A stretch of 64,000 bases of DNA from an uncultured Bacteroidales bacterium (GTDB taxonomy: Bacteria > Bacteroidota > Bacteroidia > Bacteroidales > UBA932): assembly GCA_934693135.1 (NCBI GenBank), contig CAKUVA010000001.1:84626-148625 (forward strand), written 5' to 3'. The translations under genes and the position numbers were made by a program. Below are positions 1-7,648 of the stretch, piece after piece. The notes under the pieces are model-generated. The model saw nothing but the letters and a program-made list of their open reading frames with translations. It searched no databases and was not told where the DNA came from. The first letter of the stretch is position 1. Every line of letters starts with the position of its first letter.

Positions 1-1589
1 GAGAAATAGACTATATCATTCAATCCATCGAAATTCAGCCCTTTTCCATCCCACCCTGATGGCGTTGCAAAAGCCCTTAGAGTACCATCATTATCGTTTC
101 CACTTAGATCATACCATGTCCCTAATTCTTTATCTTGATTCTTACCATCTCCGTTGTATCTGTTCTCTATACCATCCAAATGCATTTGTTGTTGATTTGT
201 GACATACCATTTGTCTGCAGGTACGGCGACTATATTATAATATGTGTTGCTATCATCGCTTTTGGTTAAAGGATATATGTTGTTTTCATTCTTGATTGTC
301 CTCTTATTTTCCAGTACATCTACTAATGTGTATCCGTTATCTGTCTGTACGGAAAAGTCTGTAATATAAGATTCAAATGTCATTTCTTGTTCGCTGTCGC
401 CAGGACCATATTCCTTGTCTCCTATTTTGACGTGTGCGCCATTCCATATCTTGAAAACTACTATTCCTGCAGGAGTGAGTGTCAATTTTAATTTATACCT
501 TTTTCCACCAATAAGCTTTAGTGTAGGAAAATCACAAGTATAATTAACGCCATCAATATCGCATGTGATTACCAGACGTCCTTTACTATTTGGATTGTCT
601 CCATCTTGTGTCGGCTGCACGATAAGTGTCGTGTTGAAAGGAGTTTTCTTTGTGATTTTCGTTGGACTTATATCTCTTTTTAGCTTTACTATTTGGCTGC
701 CAGCACCTCGTTCAGGAGATATTTTTCCATTTAAAATATCAAGAGTCCCTTCTGAAAATACTTGTGTTCCAGATAATACTATTGATGTTATTTCACAATC
801 TCCCTTATATGTATCTCCTCTATTTATCTCTATATCCAGAAGGCTGAAAGCATGTACGAAGTGCATCTGTACATTATCTCCTTTTTTCTTGTTCTTATTA
901 CCATACCTTACTCCTTCATCTTCTGGGATAGAATACATAAGGTCATGCCAAGAAATGTTTTCATCAATCTGATCGACAAATTCGTAATGTAACATATTCC
1001 ATTCATTTTTGTCTTGACCAGTTGCATCTTCAAGACGTATGATAGATGTTTTCTGATATTCTAGCCCCCCTTTGGTGTCATGTGGTCTTGGATAATATCC
1101 ATAGAAATTAACCTTATTTGTCATATTGTTTTGCCAACTCCAGTTTGTATTCCAAAAGGAATTGGATGACGATACGATAGTGCCTTTTTCATCCTGATAA
1201 AAATTCTCGAGCATAGCATGAGTGATAGGATTCATGGCGAGATTACGTGCAATCAAATTTTCGTCATCTGAAGATGTTAAATAGATTCCAAGTCCTGGGT
1301 TGTCTTGCCATTCTATTTCATCTCCAGTAACTTCACTTTTTGTCGAAAACTCTTCAAACATTACGTTCCAGTCCGATTCCTCAACACTGCAAACCATATT
1401 CCCTGAAATTTCTTCTTCTAAAAGTGTTGTGTTTCCCTTTGTTGCAATTCCGTTCACTCCTTCTGTAGTTGTCAGAAAAGCCGCTTGCAAGTCAGACTGT
1501 CCTATTATGTGTGTCTTACTGCAGGAAGTGCCGAGTAACAATATTGTATCTACTATGAAAATATTAAGTATATTCAGATGTTTTGCCAT
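1..1589 (-). CDS. Fimbrillin-like lipoprotein with C-terminal LamG-type domain (partial, runs off left edge)
   Basis: Open frame of 529 codons from ATG at 1589 to the window edge, so the C terminus is missing. The N terminus is a lipoprotein signal (LLLGTSC, Cys about residue 23). The middle has fimbrillin (Mfa-like) features: NFYGYYPRP, a hydrophobic FVHAFSLLDIEI strand and a KRYKLKLTLT strand. From about residue 480 the sequence changes to a concanavalin/laminin-G type start (WYDLSGNDNDGTL, then GLNFDGLNDIVYF). Last visible gene of the fimbrial operon, 9 bp after the preceding stop. Inference: an adhesin or tip subunit whose LamG domain binds glycan or protein. The fimbrillin assignment is by pattern only; the LamG start is quite characteristic. 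Confidence 0.8.
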   Translation of the reverse strand, partial: MAKHLNILNIFIVDTILLLGTSCSKTHIIGQSDLQAAFLTTTEGVNGIATKGNTTLLEEEISGNMVCSVEESDWNVMFEEFSTKSEVTGDEIEWQDNPGLGIYLTSSDDENLIARNLAMNPITHAMLENFYQDEKGTIVSSSNSFWNTNWSWQNNMTNKVNFYGYYPRPHDTKGGLEYQKTSIIRLEDATGQDKNEWNMLHYEFVDQIDENISWHDLMYSIPEDEGVRYGNKNKKKGDNVQMHFVHAFSLLDIEINRGDTYKGDCEITSIVLSGTQVFSEGTLDILNGKISPERGAGSQIVKLKRDISPTKITKKTPFNTTLIVQPTQDGDNPNSKGRLVITCDIDGVNYTCDFPTLKLIGGKRYKLKLTLTPAGIVVFKIWNGAHVKIGDKEYGPGDSEQEMTFESYITDFSVQTDNGYTLVDVLENKRTIKNENNIYPLTKSDDSNTYYNIVAVPADKWYVTNQQQMHLDGIENRYNGDGKNQDKELGTWYDLSGNDNDGTLRAFATPSGWDGKGLNFDGLNDIVYF

Positions 1590-1598
1590 ATTTTCGAA

Positions 1599-2576
1599 TT
1601 ATTGCAACTTACCTTCGTGTATTGTCTCATCAGTTTCCCAAATAGAGTAGGAAGTTATAAAAACGCTGGAATCATCATTGAGGACAAAATTGATTGTATA
1701 TTGGTGACCTGATTTAATCTCAATTTTCTCTTTTGGTGTATAACTTACAAATACATTGTTTATGGAAATGTCGAATTTGCTTAATGAACAGGGGAGAATA
1801 AAAGATGTGAACTCATCTATGAATGTTGTTTTATTTATGATTTTTCCTTCTGGTTCTTTTGTTAATCTTTGCAATTCATGTGGGGCTTCTGAGACTGAAT
1901 CCCATGAGACAGGTACGGAAAATTTGTATATCCCTATATATGGAATGTTGTATCTCAATGCGTGGATGACATGTTTTGTTGTGCCTCTATTAGTAAACGA
2001 AAATCTAACCTTTGCGAGCAGGTGCTGGAATTTTAGTGAGACAGTCTTGGTGGATGTTTGAATGTCGGAGGTGAGACCTTCTGCTGTCGCTGCCATAAGG
2101 TCAATGTCGGCGTCGGGGTTGGAGTATGTCAATGTTGGGACGCCTTTATCCGTATTCACAGATAATGTCACTTTACCGTCAGATTTGGATGAATGTGGCC
2201 AATAGCCGTAGAAGTTGAGGCTTCCTGATACTGGCCAATATTTTACTGGACTATAAGTCCAAGCTCCTGAGAAATAGGTCACTGGCTGATTGTACATGAA
2301 GTTGGGTGCGGTGGCGCTAATGTCTTTTCCCCCATTTGCTACCCAGAACGCTGTTACTCCCATCATGTCGTTGTCTTGGAAATATGCTGTGGCGTCAGTT
2401 TTCGTACTGCTTGGGGCAATGTTGTTGTCCATCGCAGTCTCAGCGCAGAATGTCACTGGAATGTCCGAGCTGACTGGCACATGTTCGTTTTCCCGTGTGC
2501 ATGACAACGCAATGGCCGCGCATGAGATGGCCATTATGTAGATATTAGGTCTTAATCTTCTGTTTATATACTTCAT
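1599..2576 (-). CDS. Fimbrillin family lipoprotein
   Basis: A 325-residue protein with a lipoprotein signal peptide (AAIALSC, Cys26). Its Mfa-like/fimbrillin pattern includes PNFMYNQPVTYF, WTYSPVKYWPVSGSLNFYGYWP and a hydrophobic LKFQHLLAKVRFSF strand, as in other Bacteroidales fimbrillins. It is more divergent than the two fimbrillins upstream and is separated from them by a 204-bp gap holding three hairpins. This suggests a minor (accessory/tip) subunit expressed at a different level. Exported to the outer membrane or surface as a lipoprotein precursor. Confidence 0.85.
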   Translation of the reverse strand: MKYINRRLRPNIYIMAISCAAIALSCTRENEHVPVSSDIPVTFCAETAMDNNIAPSSTKTDATAYFQDNDMMGVTAFWVANGGKDISATAPNFMYNQPVTYFSGAWTYSPVKYWPVSGSLNFYGYWPHSSKSDGKVTLSVNTDKGVPTLTYSNPDADIDLMAATAEGLTSDIQTSTKTVSLKFQHLLAKVRFSFTNRGTTKHVIHALRYNIPYIGIYKFSVPVSWDSVSEAPHELQRLTKEPEGKIINKTTFIDEFTSFILPCSLSKFDISINNVFVSYTPKEKIEIKSGHQYTINFVLNDDSSVFITSYSIWETDETIHEGKLQ

Positions 2577-2611
2577 CTTGTTATCGTCAGTGCTCCATTC
2601 TATTATATTTC

Positions 2612-2638
2612 GTTCGGAATAAACGTTTTAATCCGAAC
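2612..2638. repeat. Hairpin in fimbrillin intergenic gap
   Basis: Inverted repeat GTTCGGA / TCCGAAC enclosing a loop that contains AAACGTTTTA. It lies about 40 bp ahead of the next fimbrillin start and resembles the hairpin at 2661-2690. The role is uncertain (attenuation or RNA stability). Confidence 0.5.
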
Positions 2639-2660
2639 AATTAGCCTCGAAAAAACAGTT

Positions 2661-2690
2661 TGGTACGGAAATAACGTTTTATCCGTACCA
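2661..2690 (-). terminator. Probable rho-independent terminator/attenuator between fimbrillin genes
   Basis: Perfect 9-bp inverted repeat TGGTACGGA / TCCGTACCA with a 12-nt loop. Read on the minus strand the stem is followed after a few bases by TGTTTTTTC, a U tract. It would end or reduce transcription after the fimbrillin at 2781-3950. Confidence 0.6.
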
Positions 2691-2708
2691 TTTCTCGGAT
2701 CTATTTGG

Positions 2709-2740
2709 TTCCCCGGAGGGCGGTCAGACCCGCCGGGAAA
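2709..2740. repeat. GC-rich interrupted hairpin after fimbrillin stop
   Basis: CCCGG-a-GGG ... CCC-g-CCGGG (2712-2737), flanked by TT/AA pairs. It is the first of three hairpins downstream of the fimbrillin at 2781-3950. There is no clear U tract directly after it, so it may protect the 3' end of the upstream mRNA rather than terminate. Confidence 0.45.
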
Positions 2741-2780
2741 ATGTTTCTAATTGTTTCCCAATGTGGAAGGACAATGTGGA

Positions 2781-3950
2781 TTATGCCTGTGGAGTAGTAG
2801 TATTCGTTGCGTCATCTGGTGTGTATGGCACATTGATATTGTTGCCTGTAGTTGGTTCTGTCCAGTTTTCAACAGTTGCTGAAAGTACCACCTTGTCAAC
2901 AGCGATTGTGAATACATAGTTGTATGCTACACCCTGCTTCAGAGTTCCTGTTGGCAGATACACGGTCTTTGTTGCACTGGTGCAGGAATATCCATTGCTG
3001 AGATTAGCATCTTCTGTCACGATATCGTAGCTGATTGTTACGGTTGTCTTATTTTCTGCAACTCCGTCAGCATTTTTTGCTGGAATCAGGAACAGGTAAT
3101 TGTCGTCTTTGAAAAGACTGACAGCCGTGCTGTTCTCAAGAGCGATAGCGTTGTCCTTGGAGTACTTTTCGTTAGCCATCTTAACAGAACCAGATTTGAG
3201 AATAGAAGACAGGTTGAGTTCTCCTGTAGTCAGATCTGACCAATTGCCACGTCCTTCATCTGTTGTGCTGAATGTGTATTTTCCACTTGTGTAGAAGTCA
3301 CCATCTGTTACATTATTGAACTTAATGCCTGTGATAACGACCTTTGTCTTGTTTGCAGTACCATCGTTTTTATAAACATCTTCGCTAACTTTTGCGGAAA
3401 TACCGACACGGCTCATTTCGTGTTTGAGAGTGAATGTGACAACGTCTTCTGTAGCGTTTCCTTTCGCTTTGGTCTTGTTCATTGCAACGCCAGCTACAAG
3501 GTCAACCATTTGGGTAAGGTCTGCAGGATATGTAACATTGATAGTAGGTGTACCTGTTTTGGTATTGTCTGAAAGAGTGAAGTTTTCGTTTGACTTTGCT
3601 ACCATAGGGGCATAAGCGAAGAAAGAAATCTTATCGCCAACGGCTGTAGGCCAGTATTTTATTGGACTGTATGTCCAATTGCCACCCTCTGTTCCATTAA
3701 CTTCCTGATTGTACATAAAGTTAGGAGTGCTGGTTGTCGCGTTAAAGTCTTCTCCTTTTGTGTAGTACGCAAGAACACCGAACTTTGTGATGCCCTTCGT
3801 AACTTTACCCTTAGTCTGAGCATCCCTTCCGAGGTAGGTGCCGAACTCGATTGCGTTCTGGCTGAAGTCAGAATTGCTTGCATCCTTCGAGCAGCTTGCC
3901 ATGAGGGCACCCGCTCCGGCGATGAGACCGATTGCTAAAAACTTGTTCAT
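2781..3950 (-). CDS. Fimbrillin family lipoprotein (paralogue 2)
   Basis: A 389-residue protein with lipoprotein signal peptide LMASC (Cys20). Shared with the neighbouring paralogue at 3995-5257 are the N-terminal IEFGTYLGRDAQTK, the mid-region YSPIKYWPT...DKISFFAYAP block, and a C-terminal GYSCTSATKTVYLPTG block followed by NINVPYTPDD. The Mfa-like fold is inferred. It is probably a structural shaft subunit, since two similar copies lie side by side and strong termination signals follow. The ATG is preceded by the AAGTATTGTT-type leader (minus-strand AACAATACTT) also seen before the paralogue. Confidence 0.87.
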   Translation of the reverse strand: MNKFLAIGLIAGAGALMASCSKDASNSDFSQNAIEFGTYLGRDAQTKGKVTKGITKFGVLAYYTKGEDFNATTSTPNFMYNQEVNGTEGGNWTYSPIKYWPTAVGDKISFFAYAPMVAKSNENFTLSDNTKTGTPTINVTYPADLTQMVDLVAGVAMNKTKAKGNATEDVVTFTLKHEMSRVGISAKVSEDVYKNDGTANKTKVVITGIKFNNVTDGDFYTSGKYTFSTTDEGRGNWSDLTTGELNLSSILKSGSVKMANEKYSKDNAIALENSTAVSLFKDDNYLFLIPAKNADGVAENKTTVTISYDIVTEDANLSNGYSCTSATKTVYLPTGTLKQGVAYNYVFTIAVDKVVLSATVENWTEPTTGNNINVPYTPDDATNTTTPQA

Positions 3951-3967
3951 AATAAGTAAGTATTGTT
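3951..3967 (-). promoter_or_regulatory. AT-rich leader motif before fimbrillin start
   Basis: Minus strand reads AACAATACTTACTTATT directly upstream of ATG 3950. Nearly the same string precedes the fimbrillin at 5257 and, in part, the DUF3575 gene at 7566. Probably a translation-initiation element, because Bacteroidetes often use AT-rich leaders instead of Shine-Dalgarno sequences. Confidence 0.4.
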
Positions 3968-3994
3968 TGTTGTTTTATTGTTGATATATAGCTT

Positions 3995-5257
3995 CTAAAT
4001 AACTGTTGTTACATCGTCAGGAGTGAATGGAACGTTAATGTTTCCATCTTTATCTGCATCATCCCATCCTGTTACTTCTGCGGCCACTTCTATCTTATCT
4101 ACATTGAAAGTGAATGTGATGTTATAAGCCTTGCCTTTCTGCATTATACCTGCAGGGAGATATACTATTTTAGTCGCAGAGGTGCATGAGTAACCTGCAG
4201 CAAGGCTTGAGTCTTCAGTTACAATATCATAATCGAATGCTACGGCTGCTCTATTGGCTGGTATGCCAGGATTGGCCTCTGAACCTGATGTCGGAATTAG
4301 GAAAAGATATTGTTGAGGTGCGTTCTCCCCGTCTCCTTTCTTCTTGAATAATGGCTTCGATGTCGCAGTAGTCAAGTCAATGACTGCTTTATCGTATGTT
4401 TTGCCAGCTACTTTTCCCGTGCTCGATGCAAGAATCCCAGAAAGGTCGTAGTCTGAAGGTATCTGATCATTTTGGCCTTTTGTTGGTCCCCAATAGGAAT
4501 CGTTGGTTCCAGCTGTGTTTCGCTTTTGCGTGAAATAATATATTCCTGTTTTGTAGTAGTATGGCCCCTTTACTAATCTTGCTCCTGTGATAACGACGTG
4601 GGAGTTTGATTCCATGTTTTCACTTGTTTTGGCAGAGAAAAGGAGTCTTGTCAGGGCATGAGAAAAATTGAAAGTCACTACATTATTATTCTGTCCTTCA
4701 TTCCATGACTTGTCCATTTCTGCTGCAGCAACGAAGTCGACCATGTTTTCTGGTTTGTCGTGAATGGCGAATTTCAGAGAATAATGCTGGGCAGTCCAGA
4801 CATCGCTCCTTCCAAACCCATAGATGTTGTTATCTGTTGCGAATGGCGCATAAGCGAAGAATGAAATCTTGTCATTTTGCATTGTTGGCCAATACTTTAC
4901 TGGCTCGTATTTCCACCCTCCGTCGTAGTACACTTTCTGCTTGAACATGAAGTTTGGTGAAACTTCTGTCGTAGTATTGTCCCATACTGTCCATGTCTTT
5001 TGCCCAGTGTACACAGCCGATACTCCGAATCCTGTTTTCTGTAGCTCGCCTAATGTCATTTCGATTCCTCCGAAGGTGTAGTTTGAGCCTACACTTTCTT
5101 CTTTACCGCTGGAGGTGGCTTTCGTCTGAGCATCACGTCCAATGTATGTGTTGAATTCGATGGCACTTGTCTTATTCTGCGCAACACCATCTTTTGCGCA
5201 GCTGCCGATAATGATAGTTGCGCTTGTAATGATACCGAACAGGTAAAGTCCTTTCAT
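3995..5257 (-). CDS. Fimbrillin family lipoprotein (paralogue 1)
   Basis: A 420-residue lipoprotein (IIIGSC, Cys20). It is a close relative of the next gene: it shares IEFNTYIGRDAQTK, YEPVKYWPTMQNDKISFFAYAP, YDIVTEDSSLAAGYSCTSATK and the C-terminal NINVPFTPDD. It carries an extra segment between the N-terminal motif and the PNFM motif. It is the first fimbrillin after the DUF5119 gene (48-bp gap), which suggests strong expression as a shaft subunit. Tandem duplication is inferred from the shared blocks. The trailing variable tails may provide donor-strand or cleavage specificity; this is inference. Confidence 0.87.
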   Translation of the reverse strand: MKGLYLFGIITSATIIIGSCAKDGVAQNKTSAIEFNTYIGRDAQTKATSSGKEESVGSNYTFGGIEMTLGELQKTGFGVSAVYTGQKTWTVWDNTTTEVSPNFMFKQKVYYDGGWKYEPVKYWPTMQNDKISFFAYAPFATDNNIYGFGRSDVWTAQHYSLKFAIHDKPENMVDFVAAAEMDKSWNEGQNNNVVTFNFSHALTRLLFSAKTSENMESNSHVVITGARLVKGPYYYKTGIYYFTQKRNTAGTNDSYWGPTKGQNDQIPSDYDLSGILASSTGKVAGKTYDKAVIDLTTATSKPLFKKKGDGENAPQQYLFLIPTSGSEANPGIPANRAAVAFDYDIVTEDSSLAAGYSCTSATKIVYLPAGIMQKGKAYNITFTFNVDKIEVAAEVTGWDDADKDGNINVPFTPDDVTTVI

Positions 5258-5264
5258 AAAAAAT

Positions 5265-5280
5265 ATAAATAAGTATTGTT
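5265..5280 (-). promoter_or_regulatory. AT-rich leader motif before fimbrillin start
   Basis: Minus strand reads AACAATACTTATTTAT 7 bp before ATG 5257, nearly identical to the leader at 3951-3967 and to the ATACTTATTTAT at 7569-7580. Confidence 0.4.
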
Positions 5281-5305
5281 TTTCTTTTAAATGCCCAGTG
5301 TCATT

Positions 5306-6343
5306 CTACACTGGTATGTCTATTATATCTTCATCTCCCCAGTCATCCACATTGACATCAAATCCTCCGCTTGCTCCATTTTCAGGCTTGACATCAGGAA
5401 GTGCGTTGTCTAATGTCTTGATTATCTCCAGTCTCAGTCCAGTATCTTCTCCTTTTTGGAAACTGTCACCGACAGGAAATTCGTAGTCTAACTTGGTCTG
5501 ATTGTCCACGAGCAACAGTGAGAGTTTCAATGAATTTTCATTTGCATTGCCCTTATGTCCGTAGGGGAGTCCAAAACTCGTTATATCAGTTTTTATGCAT
5601 CCTTGTGTAGGGTCGGAAGGGTTTCTTGTAATGGTCCAGTCTTCAAGGAGGTGTGTGCAGACGTCTTCTGATGGCTGTCCTTCTCCGAGCATGTAACCTG
5701 CTGCCATGCCATCAAGTGACGCTCTTGCCGCCTTAAGGTTATGTATTCCCTTTATATATACTGTGACTGAAACTGTATATATTATGTTCTTCGGCTCCAA
5801 CGTGCATAAAATATTGGTTTCAGGATATTCTGTGCCTTTGGTCTTGCGTATGCTCGGGGAAGCTTTGACCATCCCGACATTGACCTCCAAATCCTCAGCA
5901 TTATCGGTACCGATCCATTCTGGGGTGGTGAGCACCTGCTCAGGAGCCTTGGACTTGTACCAGCCAGATTTGGTGGCTTCTGCATATACTGCAGCTTCAT
6001 CCCAGGTCTCCATATTATCGAACCGTACTGTTCCGAATTCTGATGGACTTTGGTTGTACGCGAGTACCTTATATATGCCAGGTATAAGCTCGAAGTCTGC
6101 GTGTGTGACGTCGTTTGTCAATGCTGTTCGCACTGCTTTCCCATTTATGTCATAGACTAGGACAGACATTCCTGTAGGCTTCTCTATGGAGGAAAAATTA
6201 TTCCAGTCGGTGTTGACGCGTACTCTGGCTGTGCTTGGCTGTTTTTCAGATAGCTCCTTGTTGGCGCAAGACGATGAGAATAACAATGCTATGCACAAGA
6301 GGATCGTCGAAATCACTGCTGATGAGGAGTTAAGGCTTTTCAT
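5306..6343 (-). CDS. DUF5119 domain lipoprotein, fimbrial operon anchor-like protein
   Basis: A 345-residue lipoprotein (FSSSC lipobox). The start is placed at 6343 rather than 30 bp upstream. This ATG overlaps the preceding TGA (ATGA) and is preceded 4 bp away by a full AGGAGGTG, so it is probably translationally coupled to the DUF3575 gene. The N-terminal domain (RVRVNTDWNNF...GMSVLVYDINGK, then LIPGIYKVLAYNQ) matches the DUF5119/FimB-Mfa2-like pattern, a transthyretin-like beta domain. In Bacteroides, DUF3575-DUF5119-fimbrillin is a recurrent gene order. Probably anchors or nucleates the fimbria at the outer membrane (inference). Confidence 0.8.
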   Translation of the reverse strand: MKSLNSSSAVISTILLCIALLFSSSCANKELSEKQPSTARVRVNTDWNNFSSIEKPTGMSVLVYDINGKAVRTALTNDVTHADFELIPGIYKVLAYNQSPSEFGTVRFDNMETWDEAAVYAEATKSGWYKSKAPEQVLTTPEWIGTDNAEDLEVNVGMVKASPSIRKTKGTEYPETNILCTLEPKNIIYTVSVTVYIKGIHNLKAARASLDGMAAGYMLGEGQPSEDVCTHLLEDWTITRNPSDPTQGCIKTDITSFGLPYGHKGNANENSLKLSLLLVDNQTKLDYEFPVGDSFQKGEDTGLRLEIIKTLDNALPDVKPENGASGGFDVNVDDWGDEDIIDIPV

Positions 6344-7566
6344 CTCGCACCTCCTCTTTTCCCTAATATCCAAACCAATGTTATTTCAGCCTTAGTGGGG
6401 CCGTTCCAATTCAGGCGCTTTTCAGACTGTTTTATATAAAGGCCATCTTCTGGAAGATATTCCCAAATCTGTCCTCCTGCATGTCCTAATCCTATTGTGA
6501 AGTCAAGATTAAGGCATCGAGCTATCGGAAGTGAGTATCCGTATTCGATACCGGCTGCCCAACAAGCTTTGTCCCAAAGTCTATCTCCTGGAGCTCCACC
6601 CATGTATCCGTGCCCTCCTGTTTCGAAGTCGAATATGAATGTTTGTCCGTAAGGGCCAATGTGATGTCCTGATAGCCTTTGTTCTCGGTTCTGTCTGCCG
6701 AACCACCAACGTATAGATGCATCTCCTCCGTATGTGCGCCAGAATCTGTCTTTGCTACCATGGCTCCACCATGCATATTGCCAGTTTACCGCTGCAGACC
6801 AATGCTTTCCTATAGGTATTTCAATGCCAACTTCTGGTATCAATGCCGCATCGTAAAGAAGATTGGTCTTGAGTGCTATTGTGAAATTATTTGCTTCTCG
6901 AATTTGACTATCATGGTCGCCTGGAATATCTGTTAGGCTCGTTGTGTCTTTTACGCATGCCGTGTCCTTCAAGTGTATGGTGTCCGCAGGTACTTTCGTA
7001 TTATCAGGTGTGCTTGATTCTTTTGTGGTTATGATGACTGCACCTGCATTTCTCATTGAAGGGAAAAAGAATTTAAGCAAGTCTTTCCATACAGGAAACA
7101 TTGACATAAGAGCATTCTTTCTGGCGGAATCGCCTTCAGTATCGTTTAGGACTTGAAGAACTTGGGCTTTATAAGGTACATCAGATTCCTCTATCTTATT
7201 TTTGAGCTGACTCCAGTCTATGTAGTTGTTTGTTTTTACGATTATGCTATCAGGAATCGAGAATTTAGAGGTTACATAGCTGGCGAGAGATTCAAGTCTC
7301 GTTTGAGCCAGCCTAAAGTTATATACCGGGTTTCCTTCTGGTGATGCGCTTCCTGTGAATTCAATGCGTGTAATCTTAGTTCCGGATGTATTATATATAT
7401 TCTCCAGAAAAGAATTCATCTTTTCCAGTGTCTTGCTGTTAGTACAAAAATTTTCCTCAATAGCGTTACTTCCTTGCTTAAATTCGATCTGGAATGCCTG
7501 CCTCTCTTGGGCTTTAAGCTGGATTTGTACGAAAATTAAGGGTATAAGCAGTAATATACGCCACAT
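6340..7566 (-). CDS. OmpA-like / DUF3575 outer-membrane protein
   Basis: A 408-residue protein with signal peptide (residues 1-19, ending LKAQ). Residues about 25-125 resemble an OmpA-like peptidoglycan-associated module (EFTGSASPEGNPVYNFRLAQTRLESL). After a Thr/Asp-rich linker, residues about 225-405 are the DUF3575 beta-barrel domain: it opens with KTNLLYDAALIPEVGIEIPIG and has many aromatic strand ends. First gene of the fimbrial operon, coupled to DUF5119. Inferred role: outer-membrane platform for fimbrial biogenesis or envelope tethering. It has a perfect -7 element 40 bp upstream. Confidence 0.85.
   Translation of the reverse strand: MWRILLLIPLIFVQIQLKAQERQAFQIEFKQGSNAIEENFCTNSKTLEKMNSFLENIYNTSGTKITRIEFTGSASPEGNPVYNFRLAQTRLESLASYVTSKFSIPDSIIVKTNNYIDWSQLKNKIEESDVPYKAQVLQVLNDTEGDSARKNALMSMFPVWKDLLKFFFPSMRNAGAVIITTKESSTPDNTKVPADTIHLKDTACVKDTTSLTDIPGDHDSQIREANNFTIALKTNLLYDAALIPEVGIEIPIGKHWSAAVNWQYAWWSHGSKDRFWRTYGGDASIRWWFGRQNREQRLSGHHIGPYGQTFIFDFETGGHGYMGGAPGDRLWDKACWAAGIEYGYSLPIARCLNLDFTIGLGHAGGQIWEYLPEDGLYIKQSEKRLNWNGPTKAEITLVWILGKRGGAR
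6348..6355 (-). promoter_or_regulatory. Strong Shine-Dalgarno of the DUF5119 gene
   Basis: Minus strand AGGAGGTG, 4 bp before ATG 6343 and inside the end of the DUF3575 gene. It decides the downstream start over the ATG at 6373. Confidence 0.6.
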
Positions 7567-7568
7567 AT

Positions 7569-7580
7569 ATAAATAAGTAT
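7569..7580 (-). promoter_or_regulatory. AT-rich leader motif before DUF3575 start
   Basis: Minus strand ATACTTATTTAT just upstream of ATG 7566, matching the motif before two fimbrillin genes of the same operon. Confidence 0.35.
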
Positions 7581-7605
7581 CCTTTCACCTATAGTAAAAG
7601 TTTTG

Positions 7606-7613
7606 CAAAGGTA
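7606..7613 (-). promoter_or_regulatory. Promoter -7 element of the fimbrial operon
   Basis: Minus strand TACCTTTG is a perfect TAnnTTTG Bacteroidetes -7 box, 39 bp upstream of the DUF3575 start. No clear TTTG -33 box at the usual spacing, which leaves room for activator or inversion-independent control. Confidence 0.6.
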
Positions 7614-7648
7614 GCTAAAATTTTTGTATAATTCCTATAATGATTTGT

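Noticed and set aside
565-972. Plus-strand open frame of 135 codons
   Set aside because: Antisense to the LamG fimbrillin, whose frame is continuous and has a signal peptide and domain motifs.
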